From the NCBI RefSeq assembly GCF_041102575.1, contig NZ_JBGCUE010000007.1, forward strand, positions 62,001 to 126,000: a stretch of 64,000 nt of DNA, read 5' to 3'. The DNA comes from Tenuifilum sp. 4138str (GTDB lineage Bacteria; Bacteroidota; Bacteroidia; Bacteroidales; Tenuifilaceae). Under the pieces are notes generated by a model, which saw only the letters and a program-made list of their open reading frames with translations, did not search any database and was not told the DNA's origin. Shown in pieces: positions 53,272 through 61,587 of the stretch. Both the position numbers and the translations under genes were made by a program. Position 1 is the stretch's first letter. Each line of letters opens with the position of its first letter.

Positions 53272-53886
53272 ATGAAGGTCAAAAATCTAATCTTAATGGT
53301 GCTGACAACAATGTCGGTAAACTTAGCGGCTCAGGATTTTGCTAAACTATCAGTAGCATTCACTGAAAGCTATGCTAAGGAAAAGGAAGGCAAGTATGCC
53401 GATGCTGCAAAACCCCTAAAGGCCATGTACGATGAAAAATCGTATGAGGTTAATTTAAGGTTGGGATGGTTAACATACCTGCAAGGTCAATTTAGCGAAT
53501 CGGTAGGCTACTACTCAAAAGCTATAGAGCTTATGCCCTATGCCATTGAACCCCGATTGGGAATTGTACTCCCCGCATCAGCAATGGGTAATTGGGGTTC
53601 AGTAGTTGAGCAGTATAACAAGATACTTTCCATTGACCCTAATAATACCCTTGTGTTGTATCGAATGGGTATGATAAGCTATGAGAATAAGGATTTTAAA
53701 AAGGCTTACACTTACTTTGAAAAGGTAGTAAATCTATACCCCTTTGACTATTACAGCGTGCTAATGCTGGGTTGGACTAATTACCAGTTAGGGAAAACAA
53801 AGGAAGCCAAGATACTTTTCCAAAAGGCATTACTTTACGACCCTACAAGCGCAAGCGCTAAGGAGGGATTAAGCTTACTGAAATAG
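53272..53886 (+). CDS. Exported TPR protein
   Basis: 204 aa: a signal peptide (MKVKNLILMVLTTMSVNLAAQ) and about five tetratricopeptide repeats (GKYADAAKPLKAMYDEKSY, GQFSESVGYYSKAIELMPYA, NNTLVLYRMGMISYENKDFKKAYTYFEKVVNLYPFD). TPRs usually mediate protein contacts, here probably with the barrel protein encoded 2 bp upstream, which has TPRs of its own. Last gene of the PqqD operon; smpB lies convergent 18 bp on. Confidence 0.87.
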   Translation: MKVKNLILMVLTTMSVNLAAQDFAKLSVAFTESYAKEKEGKYADAAKPLKAMYDEKSYEVNLRLGWLTYLQGQFSESVGYYSKAIELMPYAIEPRLGIVLPASAMGNWGSVVEQYNKILSIDPNNTLVLYRMGMISYENKDFKKAYTYFEKVVNLYPFDYYSVLMLGWTNYQLGKTKEAKILFQKALLYDPTSASAKEGLSLLK

Positions 53887-53904
53887 TATCATTTGTTTGG
53901 CGAT

Positions 53905-54360
53905 TTAACGTTTCATAGCCCGGTCCATTTCGCGCCGGGCATCTTTATGTTTAAGGTCTTCGCGCTTGTCATGTAACTGTTTACCGCGTGCAAGGGCAAT
54001 GTCAACCTTTGCAAGCCCACGCTGGTTAATGAATAGCTTTAGGGCAATGATGGTTAACCCTTTCTCCTCCGAACGTCGTTTCAGCTTAATGAGTTCCTTT
54101 CGGGTGAGCAGTAGTTTACGCTCCTGCTTGGGGTCGTGGTTATTGTATGTACCCCAGGCATACTCGGCTATGTGGAGTCCTTTAATCCAAAGCTCTTCGC
54201 CTATAAAGTGGCAGTAAGAGTCCACAAAGCTGGCTTTACCCATTCTTATCGATTTTATTTCGGTCCCTTTCAGTACTATTCCTGCGGTGAAGGTTTCAAT
54301 AATCTCATACTGAAACGTGGCCTTTTTGTTTTTTATAACTATGTTATTCTTGTTTTCCAT
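53905..54360 (-). CDS. smpB: SsrA-binding protein SmpB
   Basis: 151 aa RNA-binding protein that carries tmRNA to stalled ribosomes. The OB-fold blocks [32 protein letters not shown] and [11 protein letters not shown] are typical, as is the basic tail [16 protein letters not shown] at 54360, overlapping the upstream small membrane protein gene by 17 bp. Confidence 0.96.
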   Translation of the reverse strand: MENKNNIVIKNKKATFQYEIIETFTAGIVLKGTEIKSIRMGKASFVDSYCHFIGEELWIKGLHIAEYAWGTYNNHDPKQERKLLLTRKELIKLKRRSEEKGLTIIALKLFINQRGLAKVDIALARGKQLHDKREDLKHKDARREMDRAMKR

Positions 54361-54604
54361 GTGTTTCAGGGGTTTTACGTGGTTTACGGGTAATTCCTAC
54401 TAGCCGGTAAACGTAAAGTATTAGCAGAATAGCAATAATTGCAAGTAGCATATAGTTTTTTGCGGTTAGTAGTGGCTGGCTAAAGAAGTTGGTTGCAATT
54501 AGTATGGCTGCTGTACCCGAAACTAGAAGTAATAAACCAAACCATACCAAACGGTTTAGCTCATTCAGCTTGCTTGTCGGATTAGGGTGGCGTAACTTTA
54601 CCAT
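54344..54604 (-). CDS. Small membrane protein of unknown function
   Basis: 86 aa with two hydrophobic helices ([21 protein letters not shown] and [21 protein letters not shown]) and a basic, Pro-rich tail. No family recognised. It overlaps smpB and is probably co-transcribed with it; the divergent miaA starts 63 bp away. Confidence 0.75.
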   Translation of the reverse strand: MVKLRHPNPTSKLNELNRLVWFGLLLLVSGTAAILIATNFFSQPLLTAKNYMLLAIIAILLILYVYRLVGITRKPRKTPETHGKQE

Positions 54605-54666
54605 TGCTCACAACCTTTAGGTTTGCAAATTTAGCTATTTTTACCTGCTTAACTACTGTTGTGTAG

Positions 54667-55590
54667 ATGTTGGATAGTAAATATGATTTAGTTGCCATAG
54701 TTGGCCCAACGGCAAGTGGTAAAACCCAACTCGCTGCTCACCTGGCCGCCCGGGTAAATGGCGAAATAATTAGCGCCGATTCCCGACAGGTATATAGGGG
54801 TATGACCATAGGAACCGGAAAGGATTTGGACGATTATATTGTTGAAGGGAGGTTAATCCCTTACCATCTTATTGATATTGTTGATGCGGGCTATAAGTTT
54901 AACGTCTTTGAGTATCAACAGCATTTTATTGATGCATACAACGATATAAAAAAACGCAACCGCCTACCAATACTTTGTGGTGGAAGTGGTCTTTATATCG
55001 ATGCGGTGCTGCGAGGGTATAAACTATTGCCAGTTCCTGAAAATCCCGAACTCCGACAAGAGCTGGAAGCTAAGACAGATGAAGAGCTGGCTACCATTCT
55101 TGCATCGTACAAAAAATTGCATAATACCACCGATTTGGATACCCGTAAAAGGACAATCAGGGCGATTGAGATAGAGGAGTACTACCAACGTCAACCTGTT
55201 GATCCTAAGCCATTCCCGCAAATTAGGAGCATAATTTTTGGTGTGAAACACCAGCGTGCTGCAGAGATGAAACGTATCAGGGAGCGTCTTGCTCAGCGCT
55301 TAAATGCTGGCATGATTGATGAGGTGAAGGCGCTCTTGAATGCAGGTCTCACTCCCGACGATCTTATTTACTATGGGCTTGAATACAAGTATATTACCGA
55401 ATATCTGATTGGAAAACATTCCTACGACGAAATGTTTGAAAAGCTTTACATTGCCATACGGCAATTTGCTAAAAGGCAAATGACCTGGTTCCGGGGGATG
55501 GAACGTAAGGGGTTTACCATTAACTGGATACCTGGTGAGTTGACCCTTGAGGAAAAAATTTCGTTAGTTCTTAATAAAATTAACGAATAG
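54667..55590 (+). CDS. miaA: tRNA dimethylallyltransferase MiaA
   Basis: 307 aa. Prenylates A37 of tRNAs reading codons that begin with U. P-loop GPTASGKTQ (residues 13-21), SADSRQVYRGMTIGTGKD, the LCGGSGLYIDAVLRG block and RQFAKRQMTWFRG near the C-terminus are all characteristic. ATG at 54667. The 3' end overlaps the convergent DUF2079 gene by 11 bp. Confidence 0.96.
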   Translation: MLDSKYDLVAIVGPTASGKTQLAAHLAARVNGEIISADSRQVYRGMTIGTGKDLDDYIVEGRLIPYHLIDIVDAGYKFNVFEYQQHFIDAYNDIKKRNRLPILCGGSGLYIDAVLRGYKLLPVPENPELRQELEAKTDEELATILASYKKLHNTTDLDTRKRTIRAIEIEEYYQRQPVDPKPFPQIRSIIFGVKHQRAAEMKRIRERLAQRLNAGMIDEVKALLNAGLTPDDLIYYGLEYKYITEYLIGKHSYDEMFEKLYIAIRQFAKRQMTWFRGMERKGFTINWIPGELTLEEKISLVLNKINE

Positions 55591-57055
55591 CCTTACGCTC
55601 GTTTCTTTTGAATATCAGTAAATCGTTGTCGGAATAAACCTTAGTAAAATGCTGGCTTTGGCTTAAAGTATCGATCGATTTTTTAAAGTCATCGGCGCTT
55701 AATGGCCATGTGTTGCTTTTCGGTAGAAGCAAAATATATTCAGCATCCTTTACAAAAGGATAGGAGTATATTTTGCGTGCATTAAGATGTGGTGCAAGCC
55801 TTGAACTCGCCGATACGGCTTTACAACCATCGGTAATCCTGATAACTTCATTAATTCTTTTTATGTTGAACTCGGTTTGGTAGTGTTGTTTACTATAGAA
55901 ACGTGTGTTAATCCCATCGTACCACTTTGAAACTCTATTTTCCATTGTAAAAGCTGTGGCCGCTGCTGTAACAATTGCAAGGGCAATTGCAAAGGGTAAC
56001 CGATAATTTATCTTAATCTCCGATATTGTAGAAATAGCGGCTATACTTAGTATTGGAACAAACTCAATGGAATACTGGTTGTTGATTCCCCAAAAGTTGT
56101 AGTCATTAGGGATCATCTTTAGCATGTAAATGGGGATGAGCATGAAAAGGAAGCGTGGTCTTAAAAGGAAAAGTATTCCACCTGACACCAAAACCATAAT
56201 ATGAAATTCCAACTTGATGTAATCGTAAGCCACGTCGCTAGTTGTGTTAGTGAAAAGAACTTTAAAGAGATTGATAGGTGAAAGAATCAGGTTTAAAACT
56301 ACTTGCATTGGCGTTTCTCCAAGCCATCGGTATCTTTCGAATTGCAGGTTGGTGCTAGTGCTTTGCAGCAATGGCATGGCTACCCAAATAATAATTATTG
56401 CCGATAGAACACAAAATGCAAAAAGTGGTATATCAACCTGAACTAACTTTTTTCGGTTGTAGCTGCTTATGGCAAGAGTGGCAATAATAAAAGCAAACCA
56501 TATGGTCATGGTCTCAAAGGTTAAAATAGCCAGAATTACAACTATAAATGCATGCTTGTACTGTTTTCGTTCATAAAATAGGAATAGCCATGGAACCAGC
56601 ATTGCGCCTAAAACATTGCTATGAAAATCATACGTAAGTGCGGAATAAATACCCCACATGCTTAAAAAGTGAATAAGCGATACTATTGGTGTAACGTTAT
56701 CGCTGTTCATTCGGTGTTTGGAGTATAGGAATATACCAGCTCCCCCAAAAAGAATTGCAACAATTTGCACTATCAGTAAGGTATAATTTCCGAAGATAAA
56801 GTATAGGGGAGTAAACAGAAAAATAATTGGAGAGAAGTGCGTTGCAAGGAAAGGGATTTCCTCTCCTGCTATACCAAGAGTAAATGTAGGTTTTTGAAGT
56901 TGTGCAACATTCCTTAAGGCCTGATTAAACATGCCCAAATCCAGAGCGTAGGTTCGGAATAGGTAATGGTTAACTAACGATATTGAGCAAAATACGATAA
57001 AGAATACCGTGAGAACTACTACAAACCAATAAATTTGTTTCCTGTTCCGGTGCAT
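55580..57055 (-). CDS. DUF2079-like polytopic membrane protein
   Basis: 491 aa with about ten hydrophobic segments. The pattern RTYALDLGMFNQALRNVAQLQ and the THFSPIIFLFTPLYF block match DUF2079 proteins, which resemble membrane glycosyltransferases of the GT-C class. Conserved Asp and His residues in the first extracytoplasmic loop fit that fold, but the activity is unproven. The C-terminal soluble part is about 120 residues. Convergent with miaA. Confidence 0.75.
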   Translation of the reverse strand: MHRNRKQIYWFVVVLTVFFIVFCSISLVNHYLFRTYALDLGMFNQALRNVAQLQKPTFTLGIAGEEIPFLATHFSPIIFLFTPLYFIFGNYTLLIVQIVAILFGGAGIFLYSKHRMNSDNVTPIVSLIHFLSMWGIYSALTYDFHSNVLGAMLVPWLFLFYERKQYKHAFIVVILAILTFETMTIWFAFIIATLAISSYNRKKLVQVDIPLFAFCVLSAIIIIWVAMPLLQSTSTNLQFERYRWLGETPMQVVLNLILSPINLFKVLFTNTTSDVAYDYIKLEFHIMVLVSGGILFLLRPRFLFMLIPIYMLKMIPNDYNFWGINNQYSIEFVPILSIAAISTISEIKINYRLPFAIALAIVTAAATAFTMENRVSKWYDGINTRFYSKQHYQTEFNIKRINEVIRITDGCKAVSASSRLAPHLNARKIYSYPFVKDAEYILLLPKSNTWPLSADDFKKSIDTLSQSQHFTKVYSDNDLLIFKRNERKAIR

Positions 57056-57081
57056 TTCAAATATTTACATGATGTAAATAT

Positions 57082-57120
57082 AAAAAAAACGGGAGTAACC
57101 CTTAAGGAACTCCCGTTTTA
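57082..57120 (-). terminator. Terminator after the S9 peptidase gene
   Basis: 11-bp stem AAAACGGGAGT / ACTCCCGTTTT with a 12-nt loop, flanked by A-runs and T-runs on the two sides; 21 bp past the stop of the peptidase gene on the minus strand. The symmetrical tails may let it work in both directions. Confidence 0.85.
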
Positions 57121-57140
57121 TTATGGATTTGATTCAGTAT

Positions 57141-59249
57141 TTACTTTAACCACTTATCGAGCCAGCCAAAAAACTCGCGTTGCCAAACAACGGCTTCCTG
57201 TGGTTTTGTAACAAAATGGGTGCCGTTGGGGAAGAATAGCAGTTTACTTGGTACGCCGAGTAGTTGCGCAGCCCCAAATGCTTCGAGGCTTTGGGTGTAA
57301 GGAATACGGTAATCATGCTCACCCACTATAATCATAATAGGAGTATCCCAGTTTTTAACGAACTTATGGGGCGAGTTGGCGTAGCTTCGCTGTGCTACTT
57401 TGTTATCGGTTTCCCATGGCGCGCCGCCAAGGTCGAAGGTGGGGAAGAATAGTTCCTCGGTTTGGGGGTAGAACGATTCCAGGTTAAACATGCCGCAGTG
57501 GGCAATAAACGCTTTAAAGCGTTTCTGGTGGTGTCCGGCAAGGTAAAACACTGAGTAACCACCGTAGCTTGCGCCTACACAACCCAGCTTATCCTCATTA
57601 ACCCAAGGTTCTTTCTTAACATCATCAATGGCGCTTAGGTAATCCTTAATGTTTTGTCCGCTGTAATCGCCAGAGATTTGGCGGTTCCATTCCTGCCCAA
57701 ACGATGGAACACCACGGCGGTTAGGAGCCACCACAACGTAACCATTGGCTGCCATAATCTGGAAGTTCCAGCGATAGCTCCAGAACTGGCTTACGGTGCT
57801 CTGCGGGCCACCCTGGCAGTAAAGTAGGGCGGGATACTTCTTTGTGGAGTCGAAATCGGGAGGAAGGATTACCCAAACAAGCATCTTTTTCCCATCGGTT
57901 GTGGTAACCCAGCGTTCACGAACTTCGCCCATCTTAATATGGTCGTAAATATGCTTATTGGTAAAGGTTAGCTGAGTGGCCTCGCCGGTTTGCTCATCAA
58001 TCCGGTAAAGCTCGGTGGCCATGCTCATGCTCATGCGGCTTGCAGTAAGTACGCCGTTGGAGAACTGGCAACTGGTATAGTCGTGCTTGCCGGTAGTGAG
58101 CTGGGTGATTTTTGATGTGGCAACATCAATCTTGTAGAGCTGTTCAGTACCCTTAATCCCACTAGTAAAGTAAATATTTCGGCTATCGTTGTCCCAAACG
58201 TAGTACTCAACATTCTGGTCAAAACCCTCGGTAAGATAGGTTTTCTTGTTGTTATTGGTGTTGAGAATATAAAGCCTTTTCTGATCCGATTCGTAAAGAG
58301 GGGTGGCCATACTCCACCAGCTGATGAAAACTCCGTTAGGAGAGAATCGTGGGTAGCGGTCGTAACCGGGATTGCCATCAGTTAGGTTTGTGGTGATTCG
58401 GGTTTTAAGATCGTACAGGTAGATATCGGAGTTGGTGCTCATGGCGTAGTCCTTCCCATAAAGTTTCTTTGAGGCGTAAACAATCTTATCGCCGCTTGGG
58501 CTCCACTGCACTTCATCCATGTCGAAATCGGTAGCCATGGGGGTATCCCACTTTTCACCTTCGTTGATATCAATGGCATTTTCTACCCCATTTTCAGTAT
58601 AATCGGCAACAAACAGGTGGCTAAACTTGCCATCTTCCCAGTAATCCCAGTGGCGATACATCAAATCATCAATTATCCGTACCTTGGCCTTTGGCATGTC
58701 CGGATGTATATCCTCGGTCTGGTCAACCATCTTCACATCCTTGGTATACACTATTTTTTTGCCATCGGGCGAAAAGGCGAAGCCGTTAATATCAAAATCG
58801 AAGTTGGTAAGCTGTTTGAGGCCGGTTCCATCGATTTTAACTTCCCAAATTTGCGAGGAGCCACTGCGGGTGGACAGGAAGCGTATGGCTTGGCCATCGG
58901 CACTCCACTGAATATTCGATTCCGAGCCTTGCTCATCGGTCAGCTTTACTGGCTCGCCACCCTCGGTAGGAATTAGGTAGATATTTGTTACTCCCTTATT
59001 CTCCTGTAGGTTGTAGTAGGTTGTGGTGTAGGCAAGTAGTTTGCCATCGGGCGAGATGACCGAACTCCCAATACGTCCGAATTTCCACATGATCTCAGGT
59101 GTGAGAAGGCCCTTGTCCTTTTCCTCCTGGGTTAACGATACGTCAATCTTTAGAGGTTCCTTAACTTGTTTTTCGGTATCGGTGCAGCCCGAACCGCCAA
59201 TAATTATTGCCATTGCAGCAAGACAGATTGGTTTTACAATTCGTTTCAT
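57141..59249 (-). CDS. S9 family prolyl oligopeptidase-type serine peptidase, lipoprotein
   Basis: 702 aa. The ATG at 59249 gives a lipoprotein signal (IIIGGSGC); the open frame upstream starts at 59309 but would hide it. An N-terminal beta-propeller of PD40-like repeats (SPDGKLLAYTTTYY, WSADGQAIRFLSTR, FSPDGKKIVYTKD) is followed by the S9 alpha/beta-hydrolase domain with Ser in GASYGGYSV, Asp in GEHDYRIPY and His in NGTHFVT. Dipeptidyl-peptidase IV/acylaminoacyl-peptidase type, membrane-anchored in the periplasm. Own promoter-like box (59283-59290) and terminator. Confidence 0.92.
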   Translation of the reverse strand: MKRIVKPICLAAMAIIIGGSGCTDTEKQVKEPLKIDVSLTQEEKDKGLLTPEIMWKFGRIGSSVISPDGKLLAYTTTYYNLQENKGVTNIYLIPTEGGEPVKLTDEQGSESNIQWSADGQAIRFLSTRSGSSQIWEVKIDGTGLKQLTNFDFDINGFAFSPDGKKIVYTKDVKMVDQTEDIHPDMPKAKVRIIDDLMYRHWDYWEDGKFSHLFVADYTENGVENAIDINEGEKWDTPMATDFDMDEVQWSPSGDKIVYASKKLYGKDYAMSTNSDIYLYDLKTRITTNLTDGNPGYDRYPRFSPNGVFISWWSMATPLYESDQKRLYILNTNNNKKTYLTEGFDQNVEYYVWDNDSRNIYFTSGIKGTEQLYKIDVATSKITQLTTGKHDYTSCQFSNGVLTASRMSMSMATELYRIDEQTGEATQLTFTNKHIYDHIKMGEVRERWVTTTDGKKMLVWVILPPDFDSTKKYPALLYCQGGPQSTVSQFWSYRWNFQIMAANGYVVVAPNRRGVPSFGQEWNRQISGDYSGQNIKDYLSAIDDVKKEPWVNEDKLGCVGASYGGYSVFYLAGHHQKRFKAFIAHCGMFNLESFYPQTEELFFPTFDLGGAPWETDNKVAQRSYANSPHKFVKNWDTPIMIIVGEHDYRIPYTQSLEAFGAAQLLGVPSKLLFFPNGTHFVTKPQEAVVWQREFFGWLDKWLK

Positions 59250-59282
59250 GGTGCTTTGGGTTAGGTTACACAATTTTGACTC

Positions 59283-59290
59283 TAAAGTTA
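59283..59290 (-). promoter_or_regulatory. -7-like box before the S9 peptidase gene
   Basis: Minus-strand TAACTTTA differs from TAnnTTTG at the last base; a TTG lies about 20 bp upstream of it. 34 bp to the ATG at 59249. Confidence 0.35.
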
Positions 59291-59372
59291 GCATTTGGTT
59301 AAATATCAACCTATGATTTTTACTTTACTTCTTTTTTTAGTCAAATTAAAAGACTAGGGATAAATTAATTTT

Positions 59373-59380
59373 TACTTTTG
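59373..59380 (+). promoter_or_regulatory. Bacteroidetes-type -7 box before the M28 peptidase gene
   Basis: TACTTTTG matches TAnnTTTG exactly. It overlaps an in-frame TTG at 59378, so if it is the promoter then translation must start at the ATG at 59399 and not earlier. Confidence 0.45.
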
Positions 59381-59398
59381 TTCAAAACTACTAATGCC

Positions 59399-61012
59399 AT
59401 GCGAAAACTATTTCCTTTGGTACTGCTTCTATCTGTCCTATCAGGTTGCAATAGCAGCAATACACTGGACACAAATGCCATATCCTACGGCGATGTGGAG
59501 CACGATATAATGGTGCTTTCGGCCGATAGCATGATGGGACGTGCGCCATTTACCGTGGGCGAAGTAAGAGCGACCGCGTACATTCAAAACAGGATGAAGG
59601 ACTTAGGGCTTGTGCCCGCTATTGGTGATACATATTTTCAGGATGTTCCCATGGTTTCCATTACAACTCATTTGCCCGCACAGGTTGATGTAAGCCTGGC
59701 AAGCGGTAAGCTTAGCCTTAAGGTTGATGACGATATCTGCCTGTGGAGTCCAACCACTCGGGCAAAGGTTGAAATATCCAAAGCACCCTTGCTATTTTTG
59801 GGTTTTGGAATAAACGCACCAGAGTATGGCTGGAACGATTTCAGGGATATTGATGTAAAGGGCAAGATTATTGTGGTTTTGGTGAACGACCCCGGTTACT
59901 ACCTGCTTGACTCATCGCTTTTTACTGGCTATGCCATGACCTATTACGGACGCTGGCGCTATAAGTTTGAGGAAGCCGAACGCCAAGGAGCGCTTGGCTG
60001 CATAATTGTTCATGAGGATGGCCCTGCTGGTTACCCATGGGCGGTTGCAGGTAGCAAGAGCAACAGCCCAATACTTTACGTTGATAGTAAAGAACTCGAT
60101 ACTCCGGCGTGCACTCTTAATGGCTGGATAACCCGTGAGGCCGCCGAGCAACTATTCAGTCGCTGTGGCTATAGCTACGAGGCGATAAAGAAACAGGCTA
60201 CCAGTAAGGATTTTAAACCTATAAACCTAAACGCAACATTGTCTCTAAGCTTAAGTAATAGTGTAGAGCGTTCAGTATCAAAGAATGTCGCAGGTTACAT
60301 TAAGGGGGCTGAGAAACCCGATGAGTTTATTGTATATACCGCTCACTGGGATCACCTTGGGGTTGGGCGCCCACTAAATGGCGATTCCATCTACAATGGA
60401 GCATCGGATAATGCTGCCGCAATAGCATGGATGCTATCCATTGCTAAGGCATTTAAGCAGGCCGATGCGCCCAGACGCTCAATTATCTTCCTTGCGCCTA
60501 CCGCTGAGGAGTCGGGACTGTTTGGCTCGGAGTACTTTGTTAAGCATTGCCCGTTCGATATAACAAAGGCTATAGCCTGCATAAACTACGATGTGGTTCT
60601 TTTCCTCGGAAAGTTCAAGGATGTAACCGTAACCGGTTACGGACACTCGAATCTCGATAGCCTTTTACAGGTGGTTGCAGAGGAACACGACCGCTACATT
60701 GCCCTTGACCCAAATCCCGAAAATGGAATGTTTTACCGGTCCGACCAGTTACCATTTCTTAAAGCCGGTGTTCCTGCAATTTTTGCTAAAGGGTATACGC
60801 ATCAAGCTGAGTTGGGGAAAGAAAAAACTCTTGAGCTAATTAAGGATTACTGGCAAAACGTTTACCATAAACCCTCCGACGAGTATAACCCGCAGCACGA
60901 TAGGTTAGATGGTTTGGTTGACGATGCGGTGCTATTCTACGAGGTGGGTAACCGTTTAGTAAATGGAAACATTTATCCCCAATGGCGCAAAACATCGGAG
61001 TTTTACAGGTAA
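59399..61012 (+). CDS. M28 family aminopeptidase, lipoprotein
   Basis: 537 aa. The signal ends in the lipobox SGC. The metallopeptidase domain carries zinc ligands His/Asp in AHWDHLG, Asp in GASDNAAA, the Glu pair in APTAEESGLFGSE, Asp in INYDVV and a final His in VYHKPSDEY. A protease-associated (PA) domain of about 130 residues is inserted before it (FGINAPEYGWND...GALGCIIVHEDGPAGYPW). Acts on N-terminal residues of peptides in the periplasm. ATG at 59399 is chosen because it gives a clean signal peptide and fits the -7 box. Confidence 0.93.
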   Translation: MRKLFPLVLLLSVLSGCNSSNTLDTNAISYGDVEHDIMVLSADSMMGRAPFTVGEVRATAYIQNRMKDLGLVPAIGDTYFQDVPMVSITTHLPAQVDVSLASGKLSLKVDDDICLWSPTTRAKVEISKAPLLFLGFGINAPEYGWNDFRDIDVKGKIIVVLVNDPGYYLLDSSLFTGYAMTYYGRWRYKFEEAERQGALGCIIVHEDGPAGYPWAVAGSKSNSPILYVDSKELDTPACTLNGWITREAAEQLFSRCGYSYEAIKKQATSKDFKPINLNATLSLSLSNSVERSVSKNVAGYIKGAEKPDEFIVYTAHWDHLGVGRPLNGDSIYNGASDNAAAIAWMLSIAKAFKQADAPRRSIIFLAPTAEESGLFGSEYFVKHCPFDITKAIACINYDVVLFLGKFKDVTVTGYGHSNLDSLLQVVAEEHDRYIALDPNPENGMFYRSDQLPFLKAGVPAIFAKGYTHQAELGKEKTLELIKDYWQNVYHKPSDEYNPQHDRLDGLVDDAVLFYEVGNRLVNGNIYPQWRKTSEFYR

Positions 61013-61029
61013 CTTGCCGACGTTTAATC

Positions 61030-61066
61030 GAGATTCGTCAATTGAATTTTTCAATTGACGAATCTC
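61030..61066 (+). terminator. Perfect 16-bp inverted repeat after the M28 gene
   Basis: GAGATTCGTCAATTGA and its exact complement are separated by ATTTT, starting 18 bp past the stop codon. It probably acts as a terminator or mRNA-stabilising hairpin; the following T-tract is weak (TCTAAAATA), so termination is not certain. Confidence 0.6.
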
Positions 61067-61587
61067 TCTAAAATATTGCTGCGTTCCGATTTTTTAGCCC
61101 GGTTAAGTTAGTTAATCTATGATATTTAGAATTAACTGTTCACATTACCTCTAACTTCTTCTAACATCATCTTATTCCGTCTATTTCGACTCATTCCGGC
61201 ACAAAACAGACTTTTAACTTTTAACGGTTCACGGTTCACGGTTCACGGTTCACGAACATAAAGCTCTCCAACCCCCTCATATCCTCAATTTTTCTTTTAA
61301 CTTTTAACTTTTCACTAGTCCTAACTCCCTCTAACTTCCTCTAACTTCCTCTAACTCCGCCATATTCTTAATTCTTCCGGTTCACGGTTCACGTTTAACT
61401 TCCTCATATTCCAACTCATTCCGGCTCATTCCAGCTCATTCCTCAAGAAATTAACCCGGTTGAATTTGCTAATTCATGGCATTTGGGTTTAAATATTAAT
61501 GTTATTTTTATGCCGGTATTCGATGTTTCAATTCGTGTTTTCTATTTTTACTATTTGCTTAAACAACAGTAACTAAACCTTACTAGC
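61067..61587. repeat. Gene-free low-complexity region
   Basis: Contains a (GGTTCAC)n heptad tract at 61224-61256 and again at 61378-61393, CCTCTAACTT decamer repeats at about 61316-61358 and CTCATTCCGG-type decamers at 61407-61442. No coding frame is visible. The last 80 bp before the next ATG are AT-rich and probably hold its promoter, although no exact TAnnTTTG box is seen. Confidence 0.7.
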
